Positions 37,863-48,374 of a stretch of DNA of 64,000 bases are shown here, piece by piece. Each line of letters begins with the position of its first letter. Position 1 is the stretch's first letter. The stretch lies in NCBI RefSeq assembly GCF_019801465.1, contig NZ_JAHVJA010000003.1, forward strand, positions 124,001-188,000, given 5' to 3'. A model generated the notes under the pieces. It ran no database searches and was not told the DNA's origin. It worked only from the letters and a program-made list of their open reading frames with translations. This DNA is from Leisingera daeponensis. Lineage in GTDB: Bacteria; Pseudomonadota; Alphaproteobacteria; Rhodobacterales; Rhodobacteraceae. A program made the translations under genes and the position numbers.

Positions 37863-38809
37863 GCATCGAAACGCTTTCCCCGAAACCCGAACCGTCGCGC
37901 TGGTCCAAGGCCTGGAACTCCAACATGGGCTACAGTTTCCGCCGCAACCCGGTGGCGGTGGTCAGCATGATCGTCTTCCTGCTGATCGCGGCGGCGTCCT
38001 TCCTGGCACCGGTGATCGCGCCCTATGATCCCTATGACCCGGGCTCGATCGACATCATGAACTCCGAATACCCGCCGGTATGGATCGACGGCGCGCTGCC
38101 GGAGTTCATGCTGGGCACCGACGACCAGGGCCGCGACTTGTGGTCGACGATCCTGTACGGCACCCGCCTGTCGCTGCTGATCGGCATCTGCGCGGTTGCA
38201 CTGCAAGCGTTCCTCGGCATCTCCATCGGGCTGCTGGCCGGCTATGTCGGCGGCCGCCTGGACAGCCTGCTGATGCGGCTGGCGGACATCCAGCTGTCGT
38301 TCTCCACTCTGATGGTGGCGATCATCTTTCTGGCCGTGACGCAGGCGATGTTCGGCTCCGACACCTTCAACCAGTATGCGGTGATCTTCCTGATCGCAGT
38401 GATCGGGGTGGCGGAATGGCCGCAGTATGCCCGCACCGTCCGTGCCACCGTGCTGGCCGAGAAGAAGAAGGAATACGTCGACAGCGCCCGCGTGCTGGGC
38501 TTCGGGCCGATGCGGATCATGGTGCGGCACATCCTGCCGAACTCGCTGTCGCCGATTTTCGTGATCTCCACTGTGCAGGTCGCCAATGCGATCATCTCCG
38601 AAGCCTCGCTCAGCTTTCTTGGCCTTGGCATGCCGCCGAGCCAGCCGTCGCTGGGCTCGCTTATTTCTTCCGGCTTCGACTACATCTTCTCGGGCAGCTG
38701 GTGGATCACCGCCATTCCCGGCGTGGTTCTGGTGGTTCTGGTCCTTGTCATCAACCTGCTGGGCGACTGGATGCGCGACGTCCTGAACCCGAAACTCTAC
38801 AAGGGGTAA
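37859..38809 (+). CDS. Peptide-type ABC transporter permease, DppC-like
   Basis: 316 aa. Typical DppC layout: N-terminal RRNPVAVVSMIVFLLIAAASFLAPVIAPYDP, LGTDDQGRDLWSTILYGTRLSL, the EAA loop EYVDSARVLGFGPMRIMVRHILPNSLSPIFV, and LSFLGLGMPPSQPSLGSLIS. Pairs with the preceding permease to form the channel. Coupled by ATGA overlap. Confidence 0.94.
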   Translation: MSIETLSPKPEPSRWSKAWNSNMGYSFRRNPVAVVSMIVFLLIAAASFLAPVIAPYDPYDPGSIDIMNSEYPPVWIDGALPEFMLGTDDQGRDLWSTILYGTRLSLLIGICAVALQAFLGISIGLLAGYVGGRLDSLLMRLADIQLSFSTLMVAIIFLAVTQAMFGSDTFNQYAVIFLIAVIGVAEWPQYARTVRATVLAEKKKEYVDSARVLGFGPMRIMVRHILPNSLSPIFVISTVQVANAIISEASLSFLGLGMPPSQPSLGSLISSGFDYIFSGSWWITAIPGVVLVVLVLVINLLGDWMRDVLNPKLYKG

Positions 38810-38813
38810 CGCG

Positions 38814-39809
38814 ATGAGCCTTCTTTCCGTTCGCGACCTCACCGTCAAATTCGCCATGCGCGACCAGACGGTCACCGCACTCAACGGCATTTCCTTCGAT
38901 CTTGCCAAGGGCGAGCGCTTGGGCATCGTCGGCGAAAGCGGCGCCGGCAAGTCAATCACCGGGTTTTCGCTGATGAACCTGCTGAGCCGCCCGGGCTATA
39001 TCGACAGCGGCCAGATCCTGTTCGAGGGTGAGGATGTCGTTCAGATGAACGACAAGCGTCTTCGCAACCTGCGCGGCAACCGGATGGCGATGATCTTCCA
39101 GGATCCGATGGTGACGCTGAACCCGGTGCTGACCATCGGCCAGCAGATGATCGAAACCCTGATGGCGCACCGCAAGCTGAGCCGCGAGGAAGCGCGCCAG
39201 ATCGCTATCGTCAAGCTGCGCGAGGTTTATATCCCGTCGCCGGAGGAGCGTCTGGAGCAATACCCGCACGAGCTGTCGGGCGGCATGCGCCAGCGGATCA
39301 TCATCGCGATTGCTCTCTTGCTGGACCCGCAGCTGATCATCGCGGATGAGCCGACCACCGCGCTGGACGTGACCATTCAGGCCGACATCATGGAGCTGAT
39401 GCTGGAGCTGTGCCAGTCCAATCAGGTGGGGCTGATCCTGATCACCCACGACCTGGGCGTGGTCAGCCAGATGACCGAGCGCACGCTGGTGATGTATGCC
39501 GGCCGCATCATCGAAGCCGGGCGCACCCGCGAGATCATCAATGATCCGCAGCACCCCTACACCCAGGGGCTGATCAACGCGCTGCCGCAGCAGACGGTGC
39601 CGGGCCAGCGGCTGAAGCAGATCCCGGGAAATATGCCCGGACTTGCCAGCATCCCCCCGGGTTGCGCCTTCAACCCGCGCTGCAAATACGCCACCGACCT
39701 GTGCCGTGCCCGGGTGCCGGAAATCGTGCAATACAGCGAGGTTGCAGTGGCCTGCCACGAGGTGCAGCGCCTGCACAGCGATGAAGACCGTCAGGAGGCA
39801 CGGGCATGA
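38814..39809 (+). CDS. Peptide-type ABC transporter ATP-binding protein, DppD-like
   Basis: 331 aa. Walker [10 protein letters not shown]-loop [17 protein letters not shown], signature LSGGMRQR, Walker [13 protein letters not shown], and H-loop ITHDLGVV. The C-terminal oligopeptide domain has the Cys-containing [17 protein letters not shown] segment that can bind an iron-sulfur cluster in some DppD proteins. Starts 4 bp after the permease and overlaps the next ATPase by 4 bp. Confidence 0.95.
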   Translation: MSLLSVRDLTVKFAMRDQTVTALNGISFDLAKGERLGIVGESGAGKSITGFSLMNLLSRPGYIDSGQILFEGEDVVQMNDKRLRNLRGNRMAMIFQDPMVTLNPVLTIGQQMIETLMAHRKLSREEARQIAIVKLREVYIPSPEERLEQYPHELSGGMRQRIIIAIALLLDPQLIIADEPTTALDVTIQADIMELMLELCQSNQVGLILITHDLGVVSQMTERTLVMYAGRIIEAGRTREIINDPQHPYTQGLINALPQQTVPGQRLKQIPGNMPGLASIPPGCAFNPRCKYATDLCRARVPEIVQYSEVAVACHEVQRLHSDEDRQEARA

Positions 39810-40849
39810 GTGACGCAAAAACAGACCGCCCGCTCTTGGAGATCAGGAATCTGGAAAAGCGGTTCGACCTCGATCACGGTTTTCTGGAAACGCTCAAGTT
39901 CAAGAAAGGCAAGATCGTGCGGGAAAGCCGCTCGGTCCATGCGGTGAACAACATCTCACTGGAGGCCCGCAAGGGCGAGGCACTGTGCGTGGTGGGCGAG
40001 TCGGGTTGCGGCAAGTCAACCGTTGCTCGGCTTGTGGCCGGGCTGCTGACCCCAACAGCGGGGGAAATCCACTACGGCGGGCAGCGCATCGACAACCTGT
40101 CGCGCGGCGACATGCAGCCGCTGCGCAAAAAGATCCAGATGATCTTTCAGAACCCCTATGCCTCGCTGAACCCGCGAATGACCATCCGGCAGGCGCTGGA
40201 GGAGCCGGTGCGCCATCACTACCCCAGTGCTTCGGCGGCGGAGGTTCGCGACAAGGTGACAGAGGTGATGCTGTCGGTCGGCGTCGATCCCAGCTGGGCC
40301 AAACGCTACCCTCACGAGTTCTCCGGCGGCCAGCGCCAGCGGATCGCCATTGCCCGCGCCCTGACGGTGGACCCGGAGTTCATCATCGCGGATGAGCCGA
40401 TCAGCGCGCTGGACGTGTCGATCCAGGCGCAGGTTCTGAACCTGATGCTGGAAGCCAAGGAAAGCCGCGGGCTCACCTATCTGTTCATCACCCACGATCT
40501 GAGCGTGGTGGAGCATTTCGGCACCCGCGTCGCAGTTCTTTACCTCGGGTCGGTTTGCGAAGTTGCGGACACCGCGACATTGTTCTCCAACCCCAAACAC
40601 CCTTATACTCGGGCCTTGCTGTCCGCGGTGCCGCAGCTGAAGGACGACCGGCCGAACCATATCCGCCTCAAGGGCGAGATCCCGACGCCGATCAACCTGC
40701 CGACCGGCTGCCCGTTCCAAAGCCGCTGCGCCTTTGCGGACGCACGATGCAAGAGTGAAAAGCCCAAAGCCATTCACCAGCCCGATGGCAGCACCGTTGC
40801 GTGCCACGCCGTTGAAGAAGACAGGCTGGATGCGGTGGCTGCCGGCTAG
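39806..40849 (+). CDS. Peptide-type ABC transporter ATP-binding protein, DppF-like
   Basis: 347 aa. Walker A GESGCGKS, Q-loop FQNPYASLNPRMTIRQ, signature FSGGQRQR, Walker B IIADEPISALD, H-loop ITHDLSVV. C-terminal LPTGCPFQSRCAFADARC domain as in DppD. Forms a heterodimer with the preceding ATPase. Confidence 0.95.
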   Translation: MSDAKTDRPLLEIRNLEKRFDLDHGFLETLKFKKGKIVRESRSVHAVNNISLEARKGEALCVVGESGCGKSTVARLVAGLLTPTAGEIHYGGQRIDNLSRGDMQPLRKKIQMIFQNPYASLNPRMTIRQALEEPVRHHYPSASAAEVRDKVTEVMLSVGVDPSWAKRYPHEFSGGQRQRIAIARALTVDPEFIIADEPISALDVSIQAQVLNLMLEAKESRGLTYLFITHDLSVVEHFGTRVAVLYLGSVCEVADTATLFSNPKHPYTRALLSAVPQLKDDRPNHIRLKGEIPTPINLPTGCPFQSRCAFADARCKSEKPKAIHQPDGSTVACHAVEEDRLDAVAAG

Positions 40850-40863
40850 GACGGGACGCCCAG

Positions 40864-41784
40864 TTGGATATCATCTGGCTAAAGGACTTCGAGGCTTTGG
40901 TCGCGTGCAAGAATTTCTCGCGCGCGGCCGAAGAGCGCAATGTCAGCCAGCCCGCTTTCTCCCGCAGGATCCGGGCGCTGGAGAATGAGATCGGTGTGCG
41001 GCTGATCAACCGCGAGACGCTGCCGCTGACCCTGACCCCGGCCGGGGAGGTGTTCCTGTCGCAGTCCCGCATTATGCTGCGCACCTACGAGGAAACCATC
41101 GAGCGCTGCCAGACCATCGATGCGGCGGGTGAAAACGTGATCCGTTTTGCCGCTTCGCAGTCGCTCTACATGACGCACTACAAGACCCTGATTGCGCCCT
41201 TGGCCAGCGAGGGCGGGGTGGATACCGACCTCAATTCCACATCTTGGGCCGCCGACCAGTTCGTCAGTGCGCTGCAGCAGGGCTATTGCGATGTGATCCT
41301 GACCTATTGGCACCCGTCAATGGATTTCCTGGGACCCTTGGAAGTTGCCAATTTCGAGTATCTGACGCTGTCCACCGACCGGTATGTGCCAGTTTCCCGC
41401 ACGACCCCGGACGGTGCGGCGGAGTTTGCCTTCAAGACCGGCAGCAAGGACGCGGTGCCGCTCCTGTCTTACGGTGCGGTTTCGGCACTGCGCTCCGTGC
41501 AGGAGTTTGCCCTGACCCAGCTTTTGCCCGGACAGAAAGTGTTTGTCGTGAACCAGAACGCGCTGGCCAACAGCGTCAAGGCGATGATCCAGGAGGGCTT
41601 TGGCATCGGCTGGCTGCCGCTGAGCCTGTGCCGCCAGGAAATCGCCTCTGGCCGGTTTGCTGTGGTTGATGAACGGCTGGGCACCGATCTGGAAATCCGC
41701 CTTTATCGCGATCCGCGCAGCACCAAGCAGACGCTGGATGTGCTGTGGAAGCAGCTGAAACGCTCGGCGATGAAAGCGGCCTGA
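40864..41784 (+). CDS. LysR-family regulator at the end of the ABC importer operon
   Basis: 306 aa. LysR HTH: KDFEALVACKNFSRAAEERNVSQPAFSRRIRALENEIGVRLINRE. Effector domain from about residue 90. It has a TTG start 14 bp after the last ATPase gene, with only a weak Shine-Dalgarno, so it is likely expressed at low level by read-through of the importer operon. Probably regulates the importer, either as feedback or as an activator. Confidence 0.86.
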   Translation: MDIIWLKDFEALVACKNFSRAAEERNVSQPAFSRRIRALENEIGVRLINRETLPLTLTPAGEVFLSQSRIMLRTYEETIERCQTIDAAGENVIRFAASQSLYMTHYKTLIAPLASEGGVDTDLNSTSWAADQFVSALQQGYCDVILTYWHPSMDFLGPLEVANFEYLTLSTDRYVPVSRTTPDGAAEFAFKTGSKDAVPLLSYGAVSALRSVQEFALTQLLPGQKVFVVNQNALANSVKAMIQEGFGIGWLPLSLCRQEIASGRFAVVDERLGTDLEIRLYRDPRSTKQTLDVLWKQLKRSAMKAA

Positions 41785-41895
41785 GCCGGGCAGGGCCGCG
41801 GCGTGTTCGCCCTCTGAATGCGCTGGCAGGCTTGCGGTAATTCTGTCATTGCTTGGGCAGGCGGACGGACTGCCGCGCGGCGCTAGCGGGGACGG

Positions 41896-43101
41896 GTGGA
41901 AATGCACTATCTCAAACGCGAGCTGTATGAGCTGGTCAAAAGCGACGAGGCGATTTTCGACTTTTTGCAGATCGGTTCGCTCGACGGGATCTGGTATTGG
42001 GACCTGGAAAACCCCGAGCATGAATGGATGAGTCCGGAACTCTGGCGTCTGTTCGGTGTCGACCCGGAGACCAAGGGCCATTTTGCCTCCGAATGGCAGG
42101 ATCTGATTCATCCTGACGACCTGGCGCTGGCGCTTGAGAATTTCCAAAAGCATCTGGAAGACCCGGACCATCCCTATGATCAGATCGTGCGCTACCGCCA
42201 CGCCAAGGGCCACATGGTCACCGTGCGCTGCCGCGGCCTGGCAATTCGGGATGAAAACGGAACACCGGTGCGGATGCTGGGGGCGCACAACGACCTGACG
42301 AAGCTGAAGGCGCGGGAGGCCGAACTGGCTGCGGCGAATGTTGAACTTGCCTCTGAAGTGGTGCGCGCCAATACCGCTGTCGAAGCCCGCACTGCCTTTC
42401 TGGCAACGATGAGCCACGAGATCCGCACACCGCTCAATGTGATTTTGGGGCTGTTCCACCTGATCAAGAGCGATGAGACGGCTTCGGGTAAAACCCGGGA
42501 GCGGGCCGATGTCGGACACCGGGCGGCGGAGATGCTGATGACCCATCTGGTCAATGTGCTGGAGGCGGCGCGGCTGGATTCCGATGCTTTGGAATTCGAT
42601 CCGAAGCCGGTTGAGACAGCGAGCCTGACAGCGCTGTGGCGCGAGGCGCTCGAAGCTTGCACCACCCGTTACGGAAAGCCTTTGCGCGTCTGTGTGGACG
42701 CCCCGGACGGGCTGCCGGAAACGCTCCTGATCGACCATGCCAAGGTTACACAGATCGTGAACAACCTGATCGACAATGCCGTGAAATTCACCGCGCAGGG
42801 CAGCGTCTGCATCGTGCTGGAACATGACGCCGCGGCGGCATGCCCCGTCAGCATCACGGTGTTGGACACGGGGCCTGGCATAGCAGCGGAGGATCGCGGC
42901 CAGGCGTTTGAGCGGTTCCAGCAACTCGAAAGTGCAGTGTCGCAGCACAAGGGCGGGTCCGGGCTGGGCTTGTCCATTTGCGACGAACTGGCGGCGTTGA
43001 TGGGCGGGACGCTGACCATTCTGGATCGTCCGCCGGACGGGTTCAGCCTGGGGATCAGGCTGCAAGTGCCCGAGAAGAAAAGCGGTCTCAGGAAAAGGTG
43101 A
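41896..43101 (+). CDS. Orphan soluble PAS histidine kinase
   Basis: 401 aa without transmembrane segments. PAS fold at about 22-135 (GIWYWDLENPEHEWMSPELWRLFG...RCRGLAIRDENGTPVRMLGAHNDLT), a short coiled coil, HisKA with H174 in FLATMSHEIRTPLN, and HATPase (NNLIDNAVKF, DTGPGIA, GGSGLGLSI). No receiver domain and no adjacent response regulator. The frame starts at GTG 41896, but ATG 41902 is equally possible. About 110 bp after the LysR gene and followed by a terminator region. Confidence 0.88.
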   Translation: MEMHYLKRELYELVKSDEAIFDFLQIGSLDGIWYWDLENPEHEWMSPELWRLFGVDPETKGHFASEWQDLIHPDDLALALENFQKHLEDPDHPYDQIVRYRHAKGHMVTVRCRGLAIRDENGTPVRMLGAHNDLTKLKAREAELAAANVELASEVVRANTAVEARTAFLATMSHEIRTPLNVILGLFHLIKSDETASGKTRERADVGHRAAEMLMTHLVNVLEAARLDSDALEFDPKPVETASLTALWREALEACTTRYGKPLRVCVDAPDGLPETLLIDHAKVTQIVNNLIDNAVKFTAQGSVCIVLEHDAAAACPVSITVLDTGPGIAAEDRGQAFERFQQLESAVSQHKGGSGLGLSICDELAALMGGTLTILDRPPDGFSLGIRLQVPEKKSGLRKR

Positions 43102-43162
43102 CCACCTGCGGGAGGAGGCCTGCGTGCTGGCATTCCGAAGCGGCAGGATCGCTTTAGGCAAC

Positions 43163-43185
43163 AAAAAAAGGCGCCCAAAGGCGCC
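43163..43185 (-). terminator. Terminator shared by tRNA-Pro and the histidine kinase gene
   Basis: GGCGCC-CAAA-GGCGCC with seven A on the left and TTGTTTT on the right. It is a good intrinsic terminator for the leftward tRNA and a weaker one rightwards. Confidence 0.85.
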
Positions 43186-43194
43186 TTGTTTTAT

Positions 43195-43271
43195 TGGTCG
43201 GAGTGAGAGGATTCGAACCTCCGACCCCTGCCTCCCGAAGACAGTGCTCTACCAGGCTGAGCTACACTCCG
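43195..43271 (-). tRNA. tRNA-Pro (CGG anticodon)
   Basis: 77 nt including encoded CCA. The acceptor stem CGGAGTG pairs with CACTCCG, and the D-arm has GTAGCTCAGCCTGGTAGAGC. The anticodon arm is CTGTC-TTCGGGA-GGCAG with anticodon CGG, and the T-arm has GGAGGTTCGAATCCTC. Decodes CCG. Confidence 0.98.
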
Positions 43272-43385
43272 ACCGTGGAGGGCGAAATAGCCCAGGGCGC
43301 GGGGTTTGACAAGGGTGATTTCACAGAAAGATGCGGATTTCGGGATTTCTTTTTCGCACTGCAGGCCCGACGGCTGAAGGCCACG

Positions 43386-43418
43386 AAAAAGCCCCGCGCC
43401 GGGGGCCGGGCGGGGCTT
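43386..43418 (-). terminator. Intrinsic terminator of leuB
   Basis: On the minus strand: AAGCCCCGC, 12-nt loop, GCGGGGC, then TTTTTCG. Located 28 bp after the leuB stop. Confidence 0.85.
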
Positions 43419-43445
43419 TGATTTTTTCAGTTTTGCGACCGGAAA

Positions 43446-44549
43446 TCAGAGGCTTGCGTCCAGAGCGGCAATCACCGCATCGCCCATCTGGCTGGTCGAG
43501 ACCGGCTCCACGCCTTCGCTGGCCAGCAGGTCGGCGGTGCGCACGCCGTCAGCCAGGACTTTCTCCACTGCGGCTTCCAGCCGGTCGGCTTCAGCGCCCT
43601 GGTCAAAGCTGTAGCGCAGCGCCATGGCAAAGCTCAGGATGCAGGCGATCGGGTTCGCCTTGCCTTGGCCTGCGATATCGGGGGCGGAGCCGTGCACGGG
43701 TTCATACAGCGCCTTGGGGCGGCCGTTGGCCATCGGCGCACCGAGCGAGGCGGAAGGCAGCATGCCAAGGCTGCCGGTCAGCATCGCGGCGCAGTCGGAC
43801 AGGATGTCGCCGAACAGGTTGTCGGTCAGGATGACGTCGAACTGCTTGGGCGCGCGCACCAGTTGCATGGCGCCGTTGTCGGCATACATGTGGCTGAGCT
43901 CGACCTCGGGGTAGTCCTTGCCGACGCGGGTCACCACCTCGCGCCACAGGATCCCGGATTCCATCACGTTGGCCTTCTCCATCGAGCAGACTTTTTTGTT
44001 GCGGCGCATCGCCAGCTCAAACGCCGAACGGGCGGCACGCTCGATCTCGGACTCAGTGTAGCGCTGGGTGTTGATGCCGACGCGCTCGTTGCCTTCCTCG
44101 AAGATGCCGCGCGGCTCGCCGAAGTAGACGCCGGAGGTCAGCTCGCGCACAATCATGATGTCGAGGCCGGCAACGATGTCCTTCTTCAGCGAGGAGAAGT
44201 CCGCCAGCGCGTCAAAGCACTGCGCCGGGCGCAGGTTGGAATAGAGATCCATCTCCTTGCGCAGGCGCAAGAGGCCGCGCTCGGGTTTCACCGAGAAGTC
44301 CAGATCGTCATAGGCGGGGCCGCCCACGGCGCCGAGCAGCACCGCGTCGACTTCCTGCGCCTTGGCCATGGTCTCATCCGCCAGCGGCTTGCCATGCTTG
44401 TCATAGGCGGCGCCGCCGACCAGATCCTCGCTCACATCGAACTGCAGGCCGCGCTTGTCGCCGAACCAGGTGATGATCTTGCGCACCTCGGTCATGACTT
44501 CGGGGCCGATCCCGTCTCCGGGCAGAATCAGAATCGATGGGTTGGGCAT
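43446..44549 (-). CDS. leuB: 3-isopropylmalate dehydrogenase
   Basis: 367 aa. NAD-dependent oxidative decarboxylation in leucine synthesis. [15 protein letters not shown] at the start, [27 protein letters not shown], and [20 protein letters not shown] (Mg/IPM site) are all intact. I set the start at ATG 44549 ([11 protein letters not shown]) with AGGATCC-type spacing. A 65-residue upstream frame has no homology. Separated from leuCD by about 2.4 kb. Confidence 0.97.
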   Translation of the reverse strand: MPNPSILILPGDGIGPEVMTEVRKIITWFGDKRGLQFDVSEDLVGGAAYDKHGKPLADETMAKAQEVDAVLLGAVGGPAYDDLDFSVKPERGLLRLRKEMDLYSNLRPAQCFDALADFSSLKKDIVAGLDIMIVRELTSGVYFGEPRGIFEEGNERVGINTQRYTESEIERAARSAFELAMRRNKKVCSMEKANVMESGILWREVVTRVGKDYPEVELSHMYADNGAMQLVRAPKQFDVILTDNLFGDILSDCAAMLTGSLGMLPSASLGAPMANGRPKALYEPVHGSAPDIAGQGKANPIACILSFAMALRYSFDQGAEADRLEAAVEKVLADGVRTADLLASEGVEPVSTSQMGDAVIAALDASL

Positions 44550-44673
44550 GGGGATCCTCCTAAAAACAGCTGGCACGGGCGTAGCGGGACAGCGGAGCAG
44601 GGTCAATAACGGCCCTTGGGAATAAAGGGCAAAGATGAGGATTTGCCCGCGCAATGAAGTTGTGGCAGGCTGG

Positions 44674-45717
44674 TCAGTCCAGCAGCAAATCCACCCAGAC
44701 CAGCCGATGGCGGCTGGCGATCGCCGCGGGGTCGTCCGGTCCATCCGGCCAAACCACGCCGCCGCCGGTTACCGTAAGCTCGGCAGAGGCGAGCACATAA
44801 TCTACCCGCATGGGGCCCGCATTCTGCCATTCCACAGTAGCGGTGCCGCCCTGCGGGCTTTGCGGGCGCGGGTCCTGCAAGCGCGGGTCCGCCAGCAGGC
44901 TGCGGATGGCTGCCTTGTGGCCCTCGCCGTGCTCCGGGTCGAGATTGGCGTCTCCGGCAATCACAAAGGGACCTTCAGGCGCGGGCCCAAGCTGGCCGTC
45001 CAGCAGCAGCTGCCACAGGCGGATTTCGTCACGGTTGCGCAAACCATTGCGGTCTTCCGGCCCGTCAAACAGCGGTGGAGTGGCATGAAAGGTCATGACA
45101 TTCAGGCGGCTGCCATCCGGCAGTTGCAGCGGCACCATCCAATGGGCGGTGGCGGACAGGCGCTGTACTGCTTGCGCTTCGGGCGAAGGGAATGGGCTTC
45201 CGTCCGGGTGCTGCGGCAGCAAGGCGCCGGGCAGGTTCCGCCACAGGAGCGCGCTGAAGTCACGGATGCCTGCGCGGCCGACCGGCAGCCGCGACAGCAG
45301 CGCGATGCCGCCCTGGCCGCGGAACCGTCCATAGCCCTGGTTGTCGCGCGGCTCGCCGGCTTTGCCGTTGCCATCCATGTCCAGCGGAGCAGGCGGCGGC
45401 AGGCCGGAATTGGGCTGCAGCGCAACGTGGTAAGGGTAGTCCAGCCCTTGGTCCGCCAGCCGTGCAGTCAGCGCTGCCAGAGCCCGGCCCTCGTAATCCC
45501 AGTCGATGCCTTGCAGCGCCAGGACATCCGGCCGGGCGGCGGCGATCACAGCCGTCACCGCGGCAATCTGCGGATCCTTGCCGCGCTCGATATCGCGCAG
45601 CAGCAGGCCTGGGCCCTTGCGGGAAAGTTCAGTGTTGAAGGTCGCGATCCGGAGCGTGTCCGCCCAGCCCGGCCCGGCGGCATGGATCAGGAGAAGAACC
45701 GCCGCCAGCCGCCTCAT
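44674..45717 (-). CDS. Exported endonuclease/exonuclease/phosphatase-family protein
   Basis: 347 aa. Signal peptide of about 19 residues ([19 protein letters not shown]), then the EEP fold: [24 protein letters not shown] (Gln where the catalytic Glu often lies), [18 protein letters not shown] (catalytic Asp-x-Asn), MRVDYVLAS and the terminal catalytic His [10 protein letters not shown]. The '[20 protein letters not shown]' segment is typical of extracellular Roseobacter members annotated only as EEP. Possible nuclease or phosphodiesterase. Overlaps the preceding membrane-protein gene by 4 bp. Confidence 0.85.
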   Translation of the reverse strand: MRRLAAVLLLIHAAGPGWADTLRIATFNTELSRKGPGLLLRDIERGKDPQIAAVTAVIAAARPDVLALQGIDWDYEGRALAALTARLADQGLDYPYHVALQPNSGLPPPAPLDMDGNGKAGEPRDNQGYGRFRGQGGIALLSRLPVGRAGIRDFSALLWRNLPGALLPQHPDGSPFPSPEAQAVQRLSATAHWMVPLQLPDGSRLNVMTFHATPPLFDGPEDRNGLRNRDEIRLWQLLLDGQLGPAPEGPFVIAGDANLDPEHGEGHKAAIRSLLADPRLQDPRPQSPQGGTATVEWQNAGPMRVDYVLASAELTVTGGGVVWPDGPDDPAAIASRHRLVWVDLLLD

Positions 45718-46550
45718 GCGGTTTGCAGGGTCTCGTCGGGATCAGCACAGGCAGCGCGGCGTTTCTGTGCGATCAGCCCGGCGATGCGCAGCATCGCCAT
45801 GCCGCGCATGATCATCGAGGCCGGCACCAGCGCCCAGGCGCTGATCACCCAGATCAGCATGTGCGGCGCGGCCAGCATGCCCGGATCCACCAGGCCTGAG
45901 GCGAGCTTGACCGCGGCGGGCAGGGCAAAGGGCAGGAGAACGCCGCCAACGATGTTGACACGCCCGTCGCGCTGCAGCCGCTGAACCACGTCGCCGCCGG
46001 TGGTGGGATCGAACAGCGGCAGGTTGACCCAGACGTTGAAAGCGCCGCTGCCCACAGGCCAGTGGCCGACCCGGACCACCAGCGCAAAGATGGCGATAGC
46101 GGTCGCCGCCACCGCACTGGCGAGCCCGGCTGCATCCCGCACTGTCAAAATCAGCGCTTCCGGCACCTGCGGCGGCATCATCAGCACCGTCAGCTGCACC
46201 GGGGAGTAGGCGAAGTCGAGCTGGCCGCCCAGCCAGCCGCCCAGACGCTGCACAAGGGCTGTCAGCCCGGTCGGCGCCAGTGGGTGCGCTGCCAGCAGGC
46301 TCAGCGCGCCGACAGTAACTGCTGCGGCTCCAAAGCGCATCCGGTTGATCGGCGGAGCGTTGCGGAATTCGACAAAACTGGGGAAAAGGGAGGCGTATTC
46401 GCTGAAGGCCAAGGCTGATCCCAGCAGCGCGATAAACAGGATGATCTCCGGGGACTCGGTGGCGGATGCCGGCAGAATCAGCGTCGGCATCGCAAAAAGC
46501 ATGGCCACCAGTATGCCGCGGAACGCCGCGCCTGTGATGCGTGCAAACAC
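45714..46550 (-). CDS. Conserved membrane protein of unknown function
   Basis: 278 aa, five to six membrane segments (for example 10-30, 37-57, 72-92, 138-160, 195-215, 225-247). A possible signal anchor is at the N-terminus. I do not recognise a named family. It forms a two-gene operon with the EEP protein (ATGA overlap). Confidence 0.7.
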   Translation of the reverse strand: MFARITGAAFRGILVAMLFAMPTLILPASATESPEIILFIALLGSALAFSEYASLFPSFVEFRNAPPINRMRFGAAAVTVGALSLLAAHPLAPTGLTALVQRLGGWLGGQLDFAYSPVQLTVLMMPPQVPEALILTVRDAAGLASAVAATAIAIFALVVRVGHWPVGSGAFNVWVNLPLFDPTTGGDVVQRLQRDGRVNIVGGVLLPFALPAAVKLASGLVDPGMLAAPHMLIWVISAWALVPASMIMRGMAMLRIAGLIAQKRRAACADPDETLQTA

Positions 46551-46862
46551 GTCTTACATTCCCTTCAAACCGGTGCGGGCGTTGTTTGCCTCTCGTGTCC
46601 GGATTTGAAGCCCCCCGGGAAGCGGTCCAGGGCGCTCTGCCTCATTTTCGCCCCATTGTGGCCGGCTGGCGGCTCTCCGCTCAAGGGGCAGCTGCAGGCA
46701 AGGGGCCACTTTCCCGGACGCACTGGTGCGGGTTTGCATCAGGGTTTTGCTTCTATTTGAGGGGCTTGGCCGAGTGCATACCAGATGATGTGTGCCCGCG
46801 CGCCAAGAGCACAATTAAGGCACCGGTCCGCAATTAAGGCGGAAATGCGGCGCGAATCTGGC
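46551..46862. other. Intergenic region upstream of the membrane-protein operon
   Basis: About 310 bp with no supported gene. It holds a 10-bp direct repeat CAATTAAGGC at 46812-46821 and 46831-46840, spaced 19 bp apart, followed by the leuD terminator. Confidence 0.45.
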
Positions 46863-46898
46863 GGGGCAAAAGAAAACCGCCCCAGGGCAGGGCGGTTT
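46863..46898 (-). terminator. Intrinsic terminator of the leuC-leuD operon
   Basis: On the minus strand: AAACCGCCC, 7-nt loop, GGGCGGTTT, then TCTTTTG. Located about 28 bp after the leuD stop. Confidence 0.9.
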
Positions 46899-46925
46899 CC
46901 AAATTGTTCAACGGTCAGGTCCGGA

Positions 46926-47531
46926 TCAGACCCAGGGGCGCTCCTGGGCGGCCTTGTCCTCGAAGGTCTTGATCGAGTCGGCCTTTTCCATGGTCAGGCC
47001 GATGTCATCGAGGCCGTTCAGCAGGCAGTGCTTTTTGAAGGCGTCCACTTCGAACGGAATGACTTCGCCGTCAGAGGTGGTGATCTCCTGTGCTTCCAGA
47101 TCGACGGTCATACGGGCGTTTTCGCCTTTTTCCGCATCGGCCATCAGGATGTCGACCTGCTCCTGCGGCAGCACGATCGGCAGAATGCCGTTCTTGAAGC
47201 TGTTGTTGTAGAAGATGTCGGCGAAAGAGGTCGAGATGATGCACTTGATGCCGAAATCAGCGATCGCCCACGGCGCGTGCTCGCGCGAGGAGCCGCAGCC
47301 GAAGTTGTCGCCCGCCACCAGGATCTCGGCGTTGCGGTACTGCGGCTTGTTCAGCACGAAGTCCTCGATCTCGGTGCCATCGCGGTTATAGCGCATCTCG
47401 TCGAACAGGTTCTTGCCGAAGCCGGTACGCTGGATGGATTTCAGGAACACCTTGGGGATGATCATGTCGGTGTCGATGTTCACCAGCGGCATCGGGGCTG
47501 CGATACCCTGCAGTTTCTGGAACTTTTCCAT
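46926..47531 (-). CDS. leuD: 3-isopropylmalate dehydratase small subunit
   Basis: 201 aa, normal LeuD length. Start [33 protein letters not shown], then [16 protein letters not shown]. Forms the aconitase-like isomerase with LeuC. Its ATG overlaps the stop of the upstream glycosyltransferase gene by one base (TAATG). Confidence 0.97.
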   Translation of the reverse strand: MEKFQKLQGIAAPMPLVNIDTDMIIPKVFLKSIQRTGFGKNLFDEMRYNRDGTEIEDFVLNKPQYRNAEILVAGDNFGCGSSREHAPWAIADFGIKCIISTSFADIFYNNSFKNGILPIVLPQEQVDILMADAEKGENARMTVDLEAQEITTSDGEVIPFEVDAFKKHCLLNGLDDIGLTMEKADSIKTFEDKAAQERPWV

Positions 47532-48358
47532 TACTCGTTTCCTTGTTTCTGATGCTTCAAACCGCTGAGATCAAAACCGATCTCCTGCGCGTGGCGTGCG
47601 ATGAAGCTGTGTTTTTCGGGCCGGTGCGCCTTGTGGTAGCGGCGCACCATGGATGCGTAGAGATGAACGGCCAGCGTGTTGTCCGTCAGCCAGCCGTCTT
47701 CCTGGCAGCTGCCGCTGAACAGCACGTCAGTCAGCACGCCCCGGATCGGGTAAAAGACGTCCGGCTCCCGGACATGCTCGACCTCTCCGGTCAGGTGCAG
47801 CGTGTAGTCCAGCGCCCGGGGGCCAAGCGACGGGCGCTGCAGCTCGAAGGCTGTCAGCAGCCGTTTGCCGGGCGGTGCGGCTTCGACTTCCTTGCGGATT
47901 TTGCGGCCAAGCCAGGGCGGCACGAACTCGGGGTCCTCGAACCAGTCCAGCAGGTGGTTCAGCGTTGCCGAGCTTTTCGGCAGCCGCAGAACCGCACCGT
48001 TGATCGACCGGGTCGGCTCATAGCCGACGTGATAGTCCGCGTCCGGTAAAGGCCGGCAGCAGAGCATATCGGTGTCGATCCAGATCATGTCCGTCTTCTT
48101 CAGCAGATGAAGACGGAACAGATCCGACAGCATCGAGGCCGGCGCCTCCCCGTGCCCTGCCTTGGCAGGGTCCCAGATTTCCGCCGCCGGGCAGGTGCGG
48201 ACACCTGCCGGAACCGGCGGTGCCGCAGGCCCGGTGTGGAACAGCACAACCTCATGACCGCGCTGCACGAAACTGGCCAAGGACAGTTCGTGCAGCCAGT
48301 TGAGGCTGTCACCGATCCACAGGCTTGCGACTGCGGGCAGGGAAGGGCTGGACGGCAT
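47531..48358 (-). CDS. Glycosyltransferase-like protein with DXD motif, embedded in leu operon
   Basis: 275 aa. Resembles the glycosyltransferase fold of the DXD sugar-binding type: early [55 protein letters not shown] with D95-T-D97, and a middle DxH-like [10 protein letters not shown]-terminal [16 protein letters not shown]. Uses a nucleotide sugar and Mn in studied relatives; acceptor unknown. Lies 16 bp after leuC and is TAATG-coupled to leuD. Confidence 0.8.
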   Translation of the reverse strand: MPSSPSLPAVASLWIGDSLNWLHELSLASFVQRGHEVVLFHTGPAAPPVPAGVRTCPAAEIWDPAKAGHGEAPASMLSDLFRLHLLKKTDMIWIDTDMLCCRPLPDADYHVGYEPTRSINGAVLRLPKSSATLNHLLDWFEDPEFVPPWLGRKIRKEVEAAPPGKRLLTAFELQRPSLGPRALDYTLHLTGEVEHVREPDVFYPIRGVLTDVLFSGSCQEDGWLTDNTLAVHLYASMVRRYHKAHRPEKHSFIARHAQEIGFDLSGLKHQKQGNE

Positions 48359-48374
48359 CGGCGGCCCCTCAGGC

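Noticed and set aside
41317-43164. 615-codon open frame antisense to the LysR and PAS-kinase genes
   Set aside because: Covers two clear genes and their gap; no protein-like motif.
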